This document shows, in pieces, positions 1-6,202 of a DNA stretch of 11,410 bases. Under the pieces are notes generated by a model, which worked only from the letters and a program-made list of their open reading frames with translations, was not told the DNA's origin and searched no databases. The position numbers and the translations under genes are program-made. The DNA comes from an uncultured Ardenticatenia bacterium (GTDB lineage Bacteria; Chloroflexota; Anaerolineae; Promineifilales; Promineifilaceae). How positions within the stretch are numbered: position 1 is the stretch's first letter; each line of letters begins with the position of its first letter. The DNA is taken from the NCBI GenBank assembly GCA_937858165.1, contig CALLZA010000366.1, positions 1 through 11,410 of the forward strand. The letters are read 5' to 3'.

Positions 1-175
1 TCTGTATGCCCATCCTGTTCCGCCCATCCTTCTTAGCATTTCTACTCTGTGTGACGTTAGCATCACTGATGATTCGTTATCATCTCGCGCTGTACTTCAT
101 CCTGTAACAGTCGAGCTTGCTATCTATCTCTAACACCTATGCGCCCTGCAATCATTCTCATTTTTTTTTTTTTTT
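1..175. other. Non-genomic read-through junk and poly-T
   Basis: This stretch lies outside the P5 adapter and ends in a run of 15 T (161-175). Reads that pass through a short insert and then off the end of the opposite adapter typically give poly-A followed by unreliable bases; this is the reverse complement of that pattern. Base composition is T/C-rich and unlike the GC-rich interior, and no coding signal is visible. It should be trimmed rather than annotated. Confidence 0.9.
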
Positions 176-245
176 AAGGATACGGCGCCCCCCGAGACCT
201 ACACTAGATCGCTCGTCGGCAGCGTCAGATGTGTATAAGAGACAG
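176..245 (+). other. Illumina Nextera P5 / index / Read 1 adapter with Tn5 mosaic end
   Basis: 176-204 matches the 29-base P5 oligo with four mismatches. 205-212 is TAGATCGC, which I recognise as Nextera i5 index 501. 213-226 is TCGTCGGCAGCGTC, and 227-245 is the 19-base Tn5 mosaic end AGATGTGTATAAGAGACAG. The order and spacing are those of a library molecule, so genomic sequence begins at 246. The mosaic end here is a library-preparation product, not a transposon in the organism. Confidence 0.98.
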
Positions 246-370
246 GCCTGGAACCGATGACCGCCTATGAGCGGCGCATCATCCACATGGCCCTGCGTGA
301 CGTGGCCGATGTCTACACCGAGAGCGCCGGCGAGGGCAAGCAGCGTCGGGTTAGAATCTACCCCAAGTAA
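246..370 (+). CDS. jag: Jag/KhpB-like RNA-binding protein, C-terminal R3H domain (5' truncated)
   Basis: Forty codons (first complete codon at 248) and a TAA stop (368-370) are present; the rest is lost at the adapter junction. The peptide begins LEPMTAYERRIIHMALRDV and ends QRRVRIYPK. This matches the R3H domain at the C terminus of Jag (SpoIIIJ-associated protein, KhpB): a 'PM...ERRIIH.AL' helix with the Arg-x3-His spacing, then a 'T.S.GEG..R.V.I.P' strand. R3H domains bind single-stranded nucleic acid. KhpB pairs with KhpA in many bacteria and is usually encoded after yidC in the rpmH-rnpA-yidC cluster, so yidC would be expected upstream in the genome. A strong terminator follows 7 nt after the stop. 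The identification rests on only 40 residues, but the motif is distinctive. Confidence 0.85.
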
Positions 371-377
371 AACTTGT

Positions 378-405
378 AGGGCGGGTTGCTTACCCGCCCT
401 TTTTC
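378..405 (+). terminator. Rho-independent terminator of the jag transcript
   Basis: A perfect 9-bp stem, AGGGCGGGT (378-386) and ACCCGCCCT (392-400), encloses a 5-nt loop and runs into TTTTT (400-404) on the plus strand. It begins 7 nt after the jag stop codon, which fits the end of a rightward operon. On the minus strand there is no comparable U-tract, so it is mainly a plus-strand terminator. Confidence 0.9.
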
Positions 406-474
406 GTTCGTAGTAAAGCGCTTTAGCGCGGTCTGCCTACGTTATAGACCGTGCTAAAGCGCTTTACCACGAAC
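406..474. repeat. Long imperfect inverted repeat containing two TAAAGCGCTTTA palindromes
   Basis: Arms 406-434 and 446-474 are 29 nt each and pair throughout except for one A-C mismatch (412/468) and one G-U (428/452), with an 11-nt loop (435-445). Each arm holds the 12-bp palindrome TAAAGCGCTTTA (414-425 and 455-466). The element fills the space between the jag terminator and the serA stop codon, starting 1 nt downstream of that stop. There is no U-tract on the serA side, so it is not a textbook terminator. It may protect the serA mRNA 3' end or belong to a dispersed palindromic repeat family; the AAAGCGCTTT core also resembles LacI-family operators. Confidence 0.85.
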
Positions 475-475
475 T

Positions 476-2062
476 TTAGAGACGAACGACTTTCACCTGG
501 GTGACGGCCTCAATCTCGCCCAGAGCGTGCTGAACGGCCTCCGACGGCTCGGCGTCGAGGTTGATGAACGACAGCGCCTCGCCGCCGGGCTGGTTGCGGC
601 CCAGCCGCCACTCGCCGATGTTGACGCCGTAGCTTGCCAGCAGCGTGCCAACCTGGCCGATAACGCCGGGCACGTCGCGGTTCTTCATGATTAGCACCAC
701 ACCCTCCGGTCGCGCCTCCAGGCGGTACTCATCGACCTGGGCGATACGCGGCTCAGTGCCGCCGAACAGTACGCCCGCCAGCAGCCTTTGGCCGCCGTCG
801 CAGACCGCGCGGCAGGCGATCAGGTTCGGGTAGTCGAGGCTATTGATGCCTACGGTCTGGGTCATGCCGATGTTACGCTGGTGGGCCAGGACAGGGGCGT
901 TGATGTAGTTTACGGCTACCTCAGCGTCCTTTTCTAGGAGTCCCTTCAGTAGCGCCGCGCCGATGGCCCGCACCAGCCCGCTGACCACGTCGCCCTGCAC
1001 TTCGACCTCGATGCGCTTGATCGGCCTGTCGGCCAGCCCGGCTTGCAGGCGGCCGAGCGTCTCGGCCAGTTCCAGGTAGGGGCGCACGGTGGCGTAATCC
1101 CCTTCCAGCTCGAAGGGCATGTTGACGGCGTAGGTGTAGTCCGTGCCGCGTAGGGCGTTGACGACCTGACCGACGATCTGGATGCCTACGTCGCGCTCCG
1201 CCTCGTGGGTGCTGGCCCCCAGATGGGGCACGTGGACAACGTTGGGCAGCCCCAACAGCGGATGGTCGGCCGGCGGCGGCTCCGACGAGTAGACGTCGAT
1301 GGCGGCGGCCTTGATCTTGCCGCTCTTTAACCCCTCGGCCACGGCCGCTTCGTCGAGCAGCTTGCCGCGCGCGGCGTTGATGAGAATGACGCCGTCCTTC
1401 ATCTGGGCGATGGTGTCGGCATTGATGAGCTTGGTCGTGGACGGGTTGAGCGCGGCATGGAGAGTGATGTAGTCGGACTGGCTCAGCAGTTCGTCCATCT
1501 CGACCAGCATGACGCCCATCTCGCGCGCCGTCTCTTCCAGGGCCAGCGGGTCGAAGACAAGCACGTCCATGCCGAACGCCTTGGCCCGCTCGGCGACCAG
1601 CTTACCGACGCGGCCGAAGCCGACGATCCCCAGCATCTTGTGGTGGAGCTGGACGCCGACGAAGTCGCTGCGCCGCCACTCGCCGGCTTTCAGCGAGCCG
1701 TGGGCCTGGGCGATGTTGCGGCTGACGGCCAACATCAGGGCCATCGTCAGTTCGGCCGTGGCCATGCTGTTGGCCCCGGGGGTGTTCATGACGACGACGC
1801 CGCTCATCGTGGCCGCCTTGACGTCGATGTTGTCAACGCCGACGCCGGCGCGGCCGACGACGCGCAGCTTCTTGCCCGCGGCCAGCACGTCAGCCGTGAC
1901 CTGTGTGCCGCTGCGGACGATCAGCCCGTCATACTCCGGGATGACTTCGAGTAGTTGCTCCTTGCTCAGGCCGGTCTTCACGTCGACGCTCATGTCGGCG
2001 TGCTCTTTCAGGCGCTCCAGGGCGGCCGCGCCTAGTTTGTCGGAGACGAGTATTCTGTACAT
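476..2062 (-). CDS. serA: D-3-phosphoglycerate dehydrogenase, long form with ACT domain
   Basis: The 528-aa product oxidises 3-phosphoglycerate to 3-phosphohydroxypyruvate with NAD, the first step of phosphorylated serine biosynthesis in the cytosol. An N-terminal substrate domain contains RAGVGVDNID (71-80). The NAD-binding Rossmann loop is GFGRVG (148-153), and the catalytic residues are Arg232 (NAARG), Glu261 (SSEPP) and His280 (HLGAS). An intervening domain spans about 320-450, and a C-terminal ACT domain about 455-528 includes NRDVPGVIGQVGTLLASYGV. ACT domains in this family usually bind serine for feedback inhibition. The length is normal for the long (type 1) form. I chose ATG at 2062: an in-frame upstream start (2095) would add 11 residues translated from an intergenic repeat. 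A purine-rich AAGAGA is the only, weak, ribosome-binding site. It is last of three serine genes, after the class V aminotransferase. Confidence 0.96.
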   Translation of the reverse strand: MYRILVSDKLGAAALERLKEHADMSVDVKTGLSKEQLLEVIPEYDGLIVRSGTQVTADVLAAGKKLRVVGRAGVGVDNIDVKAATMSGVVVMNTPGANSMATAELTMALMLAVSRNIAQAHGSLKAGEWRRSDFVGVQLHHKMLGIVGFGRVGKLVAERAKAFGMDVLVFDPLALEETAREMGVMLVEMDELLSQSDYITLHAALNPSTTKLINADTIAQMKDGVILINAARGKLLDEAAVAEGLKSGKIKAAAIDVYSSEPPPADHPLLGLPNVVHVPHLGASTHEAERDVGIQIVGQVVNALRGTDYTYAVNMPFELEGDYATVRPYLELAETLGRLQAGLADRPIKRIEVEVQGDVVSGLVRAIGAALLKGLLEKDAEVAVNYINAPVLAHQRNIGMTQTVGINSLDYPNLIACRAVCDGGQRLLAGVLFGGTEPRIAQVDEYRLEARPEGVVLIMKNRDVPGVIGQVGTLLASYGVNIGEWRLGRNQPGGEALSFINLDAEPSEAVQHALGEIEAVTQVKVVRL

Positions 2063-2085
2063 AGTGTGTCTCTTGTTTAAGAAGA

Positions 2086-2142
2086 AAGGAACCACAGATT
2101 ACGCAGATTAGAAGAGTTAATCTGTGTAATCTGTGGTTTCTT
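2086..2142. repeat. Inverted repeat of the 'CCACAGATTACRCAGATT' type
   Basis: Arms 2086-2110 and 2118-2142 are 25 nt and pair completely apart from two G-U positions, with a 7-nt loop (2111-2117). The core AACCACAGATTACGCAGATT itself contains a short tandem CAGATTA repeat. It occupies the 84-nt gap between the aminotransferase stop and the serA start. From memory, very similar sequence recurs between genes of many environmental bacteria. There is no U-tract after the hairpin on the minus strand, so transcription from the aminotransferase into serA may continue, perhaps with altered mRNA stability. Confidence 0.85.
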
Positions 2143-2146
2143 CTCT

Positions 2147-3271
2147 TTAGGCGAGGAACTCGTCCATCGCCGCGTATAGCACTTCCAACTCGTCCATCTG
2201 CGTGTCGCCCATGTGGGCGATACGGAACGTCTTGCCCTTCAGGTCGCCGTAGCCGTTGGAGATGACCATCCCCTTGGTGCGCAGGAACTTGTTGAAGGCC
2301 GAGATGTCGATCTCGCGGTTGTTGCTGATACAGGTGACGGTCGGCGATTCGTAGCCGGGGGCGGCGAAAATGTCGAACCCTTGGCCGTGCGCCCACGCCA
2401 GCGTCCGGTCGCGCATGGCCAGGTGGCGGGTGAAGCGCTGCTCCATGCCTTCGGCCATCATGTCATCGAGCTGGCGGTCGAGGGCGAACAGAAGCGACAC
2501 GGCGGGGGTGGCCGGCGTCTGGTTTTTGGCCATCGACTTGGCCAGGCTGATGAAGTCGAAGTAGTAGCCGCGGGCCGGCACGGTCTTGGCCTTGGCCATT
2601 GCCCGGTCGGACACGGCGCAGAAGGCGAGGCCCGGCGGCAGGGCAAACGCCTTCTGGCTCGACGCCAGCACCATGTCGAGGTCCCAGGCGTCCATCTCGA
2701 TGCGCGCCCCGGCCAGACCGCTGACCGAGTCGACCAGAATCATGATGTCCTGGCCGTTGGGCAAGGCGCGGATGGCCTGGGCGATGTCGCGGATGGGGCT
2801 GGTGACGCCGGTGCTGGTCTCGTTGTGGACGATGCTGACGGCGTCAAACTCGCCCGTCGCCAGACGCTCTACGACCGCCTCCGGCAAAATAGGCTGGCCC
2901 CAGGGCGCGCTCAGGACTTCGATGGCCTTGCCGTTCATCTCGGCCACGTCGCTGAAGCGCTCGGCAAACGCGCCGTTGACGCAGGTGAGAACCTTCTTGT
3001 TGACTAGATTGCGGGCCGCGGCCTCCCACAGCCCCGTGCCCGACGAGGCGGTGATGAGTACCGTCTGCTCGGTGAAGAAGACTTGGGCTAACTTGGGTTT
3101 GATCTGGCCGACAAGATCGAGGCACTCCGGCATGCGGTGGCCGATCATCCACTGCGTCTGGGCGTCAAGAATCTCCGGGCGGACTTCCGTCGGGCCGGGA
3201 ATGAAGAGTTTGATGTGCTGTTGGCTCCGGGTCGAGGAAGGCTGCCCGGAAGCGGGATTTAAGGTGTTCAT
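2147..3271 (-). CDS. PLP-dependent class V aminotransferase, probable phosphoserine transaminase
   Basis: This 374-aa protein is a fold-type I, class V aminotransferase of the alanine-glyoxylate / serine-pyruvate aminotransferase group. The substrate-loop motif FIPGPTEV is at 23-30, SSGTG at 76-80, the PLP-ring aspartate is Asp181 (LVDSVSGL) and the Schiff-base lysine is Lys207 (SSQKAF). A carboxylate-binding arginine is likely Arg350 (FRIAHMGD). It lies between serB and serA and no canonical serC is visible, so I infer that it transaminates 3-phosphohydroxypyruvate to phosphoserine. Related class V enzymes are known to do this, but others act on glyoxylate or pyruvate, and the sequence alone does not decide. 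The ATG at 3271 is the only reasonable start; AGGAG lies 15 nt upstream, rather far. The first 107 nt overlap the serB reading frame. Confidence 0.88.
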   Translation of the reverse strand: MNTLNPASGQPSSTRSQQHIKLFIPGPTEVRPEILDAQTQWMIGHRMPECLDLVGQIKPKLAQVFFTEQTVLITASSGTGLWEAAARNLVNKKVLTCVNGAFAERFSDVAEMNGKAIEVLSAPWGQPILPEAVVERLATGEFDAVSIVHNETSTGVTSPIRDIAQAIRALPNGQDIMILVDSVSGLAGARIEMDAWDLDMVLASSQKAFALPPGLAFCAVSDRAMAKAKTVPARGYYFDFISLAKSMAKNQTPATPAVSLLFALDRQLDDMMAEGMEQRFTRHLAMRDRTLAWAHGQGFDIFAAPGYESPTVTCISNNREIDISAFNKFLRTKGMVISNGYGDLKGKTFRIAHMGDTQMDELEVLYAAMDEFLA

Positions 3272-4058
3272 CGTTGAATGTTACAACTCCTGTATGGATC
3301 AGGTATAGGGCTTTCGTACTCAGGGTTTGATAGTGCATCGGCCACGCGCGCAGCAGGCGCAGCGCGGCCGGGCCGCCGGCCAAGGGCAGAAGCGGCGCGA
3401 GACTCTGACAGGTGATGAAGGCGCGGGCCTCGGCCACGACCCGCGGTCGAGCGACTACGCCGCCATAGCCGACAAAGAGATCGACGGCGTCCCCGGCGCG
3501 CAAGTCGCTGTAGCCGTCACCGACGAGCAGCGAACGGCCGCGCTGCTGGCCTAGCAACTCGCGGACGATCTGCGCTTTACCGTCGCTAACGGTCAGGGCG
3601 CTGTCCTCGTGGGTTAGATAGCGACGGTCGTCCCCGGCTGTCTTCTCCCACCAACGGCCGGACAGCTCGTTGTAGGTCAGGCCGACGGCGCGGATGCGCT
3701 CGCGGGGGATACCCAGGTAGATGCCGAACTCTTCGACCGGCTCGGCCAGACCGCCGCTGATGATGTAGACCTTGTGGCCCAATCCTTGCAGGGCGGTGAC
3801 AACGCGGGCGGCGTCTTCGACGATGTGGCGCTTGTAGCTGCGGCGGATGTCGAGCACCTGCTGCTGCGTGGGGCGTACGGCGCGCAGCCGCTTCTCATAG
3901 ACATCTTCCAGATCGACGTGACCGTCCATCGCCGCCTGGGTCAACACAGCGACACGCTGCCCCTTGCCGGCCGACTCGGCCAACACGTCGATGCCCTCCA
4001 CGGCGGTCAGGGTGGAGTCGCAGTCGAAGAAGACGTGCTCGTAGTGGGGCCAGCGCAT
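3165..4058 (-). CDS. serB: HAD-family phosphoserine phosphatase (SerB-like) with C-terminal extension
   Basis: The 297-aa cytosolic HAD-superfamily phosphatase probably hydrolyses O-phosphoserine to serine, the last step of the pathway. Motif I is DCDST (nucleophile Asp12, acid Asp14), motif II is Ser101 (IISGG), motif III is Lys161 (SDGK) and motif IV is GDGYSD (180-185, Asp181 and Asp185). A helical cap lies at about 20-80, as in SerB. After the HAD core (to about 220) there is an extension; its last ~35 residues (263-297) lie inside the aminotransferase start region and look like out-of-frame sequence. Either a stop codon near 3275 has been lost through mutation or sequence error, or the overlap is real and couples translation. 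The start is ATG at 4058, with no strong Shine-Dalgarno. It is the first gene of serB-aminotransferase-serA. Confidence 0.9.
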   Translation of the reverse strand: MRWPHYEHVFFDCDSTLTAVEGIDVLAESAGKGQRVAVLTQAAMDGHVDLEDVYEKRLRAVRPTQQQVLDIRRSYKRHIVEDAARVVTALQGLGHKVYIISGGLAEPVEEFGIYLGIPRERIRAVGLTYNELSGRWWEKTAGDDRRYLTHEDSALTVSDGKAQIVRELLGQQRGRSLLVGDGYSDLRAGDAVDLFVGYGGVVARPRVVAEARAFITCQSLAPLLPLAGGPAALRLLRAWPMHYQTLSTKALYLIHTGVVTFNDEHLKSRFRAAFLDPEPTAHQTLHSRPDGSPPGDS

Positions 4059-4257
4059 TGACGGTCTCGGTCAGAAGGGGACGGTCTTCATCCGTTACGG
4101 GGGTACTCGTTTGCCAAGGAAGGATTTTAGTCTGTAAGTGCGTTTTTGCCAACGCCGGCTAGGGCTCTTAGTGTCGATGCGAACGTCCATACCTGTCAGG
4201 TCTGTCGGCAAATAGCGACTCCTGGAAAGCCCCTGTCTTCTTTGTAGACGAACGTCC
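4059..4257. other. Intergenic leader region upstream of serB
   Basis: This 199-bp gap separates the epimerase stop from the serB start. On the minus strand it holds a plausible promoter (4124-4152) and the near-repeat GGACGTTCG at two places (about 4180-4188 and 4248-4256). An 11-bp palindrome ACCTGTCAGGT lies at 4191-4201, some 40 bp upstream of the putative -35 box. I see no tRNA, no convincing riboswitch and no reliable small gene. There is no clear intrinsic terminator after the epimerase gene. Confidence 0.5.
4124..4152 (-). promoter_or_regulatory. Putative sigma70-type promoter for serB-aminotransferase-serA
   Basis: On the minus strand TTGGCA (4147-4152) is followed after exactly 17 nt by TAAAAT (4124-4129), close to the TTGACA-N17-TATAAT consensus. 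Initiation would fall near 4117, giving a leader of about 60 nt before the serB ATG. Its place in the only sizeable gap between the sugar genes and serB supports it, but it rests on pattern matching alone. Confidence 0.45.
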
Positions 4258-5190
4258 TTAAGATGATCCTGACGGCTGAGCAGGCGGGTTGGTGTGTTCA
4301 TCATCGGCCACCAAGCGGGCCAACCCCTCGTCTAGACCCACGCGCGCCCGCCAGCCGATCAGCGCCGCGGTGGTCGCCGCGTCGGCTGTCTGCCGCTCGG
4401 CCTCGCCCGGCCGCGAGGGCAGGGCGCCGGGCAGCGGCCGCCCGCCGCGGCCGACCAGCGCGTAGAGTCGTTGCGCCACCTCGCGCACCTCCGTGGCCTG
4501 TCCTGTACCCAGTTCAACTGTTGTCCCCGGCGGCAGATCGGCCCCCAGCAGCGCCAGTAGACCGTCGGCCACGTCGTCGATGTAGACCCAGTCCTTGGCC
4601 TGTCGCCCGTCGGTCATGGGGAACTCCTGCCCGGTGCGGGCGGCGTTTAGCGCGGCCGATACGAGCAGGTGCGGCGGCTGGCCGGGGCCATAGGCCTGGA
4701 AGATCATCGCCCCGTGGATGGGCCAGCCGGCGGCGCGGGCGTACATGGCGGCGAACGTCCAGGCGGCGGCCTTGCTGGCGGCGTAGGGGCTGGTCGGCGC
4801 AGTTTCGCCGGGCGTGCGGGCGACGATGAGCTGTTGCGTCTGGCCGCCCTCGAAGCAGGCCCGCAGCAGGTTCAGCGCGCCGCCGACGTTGTGGCTGACG
4901 GCGGTGTGGGGGTTCAGGTACGGGTCGCTGACGCCGGCGGCGGCCAGATGGATGACCCGCTCCGACGCGGCCTGGCGTACGGCACGAGACGTCAATTGGA
5001 AGTTGCGCAGGTCGGCGTAGACGACGTCAAACTCAGGGCGCAGCCGGTCGAGCGGCGCGGGCAGGGGCCAACCGCCGGCGTACTCCTCCAGCAGCAGCAG
5101 GGTCACGTCGGTATGGGCCAACAGACGTGGCACAAGGGCGCGGCCGACAAAGCCGGTGGCGCCGGTGACGAGGACGCGCGGCCGGCTCAT
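4258..5190 (-). CDS. NAD-dependent epimerase/dehydratase (extended SDR) family protein
   Basis: The 310-aa protein is an extended short-chain dehydrogenase of the nucleotide-sugar epimerase/dehydratase type. The N-terminal dinucleotide-binding loop is GATGFVG (10-16), the adenine-side HLAAAG is at 81-86, and the catalytic YxxxK is Tyr136/Lys140 (SPYAASK). KDWVYIDDVADG (199-210) is the usual sugar-binding segment and IGWRARVGLDEGL near the C terminus is also family-typical. Oddly, the strand that normally carries the catalytic Ser/Thr ('ASSxxVYG') reads LIVARTPGET (121-130) and the following loop is short, so Thr126 may replace it or activity may be altered. Its start overlaps the stop of the upstream dehydratase-like gene (ATGA, 5187-5190), so the two are co-translated and probably act on the same sugar nucleotide. 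The exact substrate cannot be read from the sequence. Confidence 0.85.
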   Translation of the reverse strand: MSRPRVLVTGATGFVGRALVPRLLAHTDVTLLLLEEYAGGWPLPAPLDRLRPEFDVVYADLRNFQLTSRAVRQAASERVIHLAAAGVSDPYLNPHTAVSHNVGGALNLLRACFEGGQTQQLIVARTPGETAPTSPYAASKAAAWTFAAMYARAAGWPIHGAMIFQAYGPGQPPHLLVSAALNAARTGQEFPMTDGRQAKDWVYIDDVADGLLALLGADLPPGTTVELGTGQATEVREVAQRLYALVGRGGRPLPGALPSRPGEAERQTADAATTAALIGWRARVGLDEGLARLVADDEHTNPPAQPSGSS

Positions 5191-6179
5191 GGGCGCAGGT
5201 AGGCGCGATACCAGCTCATCGCCTCTGCCAGTCCCGCCTCCAGGGTGTACTGCGGTCGCCAGCCGATGGCCTCGGCCGCCTTGTCGGGGCTGAGGTACTC
5301 GTCCTGAATCTCGTGGACGACCTCATTGAGGATGATCGGCTCCCACTCCGGGTGGCCGGAGAGAGCGACAATAGTCTGCACCACATCCAGCGCGGAGACG
5401 GGGCAGCCGGAGCCGAGGTTGAACGGCTGGCCGCGCACGCCCGGCTCGGTCAGCCGCTCGGCCAGCATCAGGTAGCCGCGCACGGCGTCGGCGACGTAGA
5501 GGTAGTCGCGCCGGAAGGAGCCGTCGGAGCGGATGACTGGCCGTTCCCCCCGTAGCAGGCTGCGGATCGTGCCCGGAATCAGCCGGTTCCAGTTCAGGTC
5601 GCCGCCGCCGTAGAGGTTGGAGCAGCGCGTGACGGCCACGGCCTGACCGTAGGTGTGGGCGAACGAGCGGGCGATCAGGTCGGCGCAGCTCTTGGAGACC
5701 TCATACGGATGGCGGCCCAGCAGCGGGTACTCCTCGCGGTAAGGCAGGTTGGGCTGCTCGCCATAGGCCTTCTCGCTGCTGGCGACGACGACGCCGCGCA
5801 CAGAGGGTGTCAGGCGCGCCGCCTCCAGCAGCAGCCACGTGCCGCGGATGTTGGTCTCGAACGTCGCCACCGGCTCGCGGTTGGCCACGCCGACGATGGT
5901 CTGGCCGGCCAGGTGGAAGACGGTGTCGATTGCGCAGTCGACCAGGGTGCGTTGCAGCAGCGCGTAGTCGATCAGTTCGCCCGCCACCTGCTCGATGCGG
6001 TGGATCAGCCCGCTGCGGACAAGCTCTGACTGCGGCTCGCGCTCGCGTACCAGGCCGACCACCGACGCGCCGCGTTCCAGCAGCGCTGCCGTCAGCCACG
6101 ATCCGAGGAAGCCGGTGCAGCCGGTGATGAAGACCCGGTGCCCGTGCCAGAAGTCAGCCCCGCGTTCGTCCTGGCTCAA
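5187..6179 (-). CDS. CDP-glucose 4,6-dehydratase-like extended SDR
   Basis: The 330-aa protein most resembles the RfbG (CDP-glucose 4,6-dehydratase) branch of extended SDR enzymes, which make 4-keto-6-deoxy sugar nucleotides with bound NAD for surface polysaccharides. Visible features are DFWHGHRVFITGCTGFLGSW (9-28) with the GxxGxxG loop at 20-26, ASSEKAYG (133-140), catalytic Tyr159/Lys163 (PYEVSK) and SNLYGGGDLNWNRLIPGTIR (187-206). The last motif closely follows the RfbG 'GGGD...DRLIPD' pattern. RRDYLYVADAVRGY (223-236) is the sugar-binding region. The start is TTG at 6179, supported by GGGAG 7 nt upstream and by the N terminus matching family length; there is no ATG nearby. It lies 23 nt after the folD stop. 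The RfbG assignment is by motif, and other NDP-sugar dehydratases or epimerases remain possible. Confidence 0.85.
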   Translation of the reverse strand: MSQDERGADFWHGHRVFITGCTGFLGSWLTAALLERGASVVGLVREREPQSELVRSGLIHRIEQVAGELIDYALLQRTLVDCAIDTVFHLAGQTIVGVANREPVATFETNIRGTWLLLEAARLTPSVRGVVVASSEKAYGEQPNLPYREEYPLLGRHPYEVSKSCADLIARSFAHTYGQAVAVTRCSNLYGGGDLNWNRLIPGTIRSLLRGERPVIRSDGSFRRDYLYVADAVRGYLMLAERLTEPGVRGQPFNLGSGCPVSALDVVQTIVALSGHPEWEPIILNEVVHEIQDEYLSPDKAAEAIGWRPQYTLEAGLAEAMSWYRAYLRP

Positions 6180-6202
6180 ATGGCGTCTCCCGGCCGGTGG
6201 CC

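Noticed and set aside
227..245. Tn5 mosaic end as evidence of a transposon
   Set aside because: It is embedded in a full Nextera adapter with index and P5, mirrored at the other end by index and P7, with no transposase gene.
1457..1954. Long plus-strand frames opposite serA (also 2213-3007 and 2586-3308 opposite the aminotransferase)
   Set aside because: They are antisense shadows created by GC-rich codon bias of clearly recognised minus-strand genes; their peptides have no recognisable domains and no ribosome-binding sites.
2063..2095. 11-residue extension of SerA
   Set aside because: It runs into the intergenic repeat; family alignment starts at MYRILVSDK (ATG 2062).
4191..4201. ACCTGTCAGGT palindrome as an operator upstream of serB
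   Set aside because: An 11-bp dyad of this kind is expected by chance in 11 kb, and nothing else supports binding; mentioned only in the intergenic entry.
4059..4257. Riboswitch (for example for folate or an amino acid) in the serB leader or before folD
   Set aside because: I could not find the conserved core of any riboswitch class I know; the leader lacks a terminator-type stem near the start codon.
4095..4304. Possible 69-residue gene between the epimerase and serB on the minus strand
   Set aside because: It begins inside the epimerase in another frame, overlaps the putative serB promoter, and has no ribosome-binding site or recognisable features.
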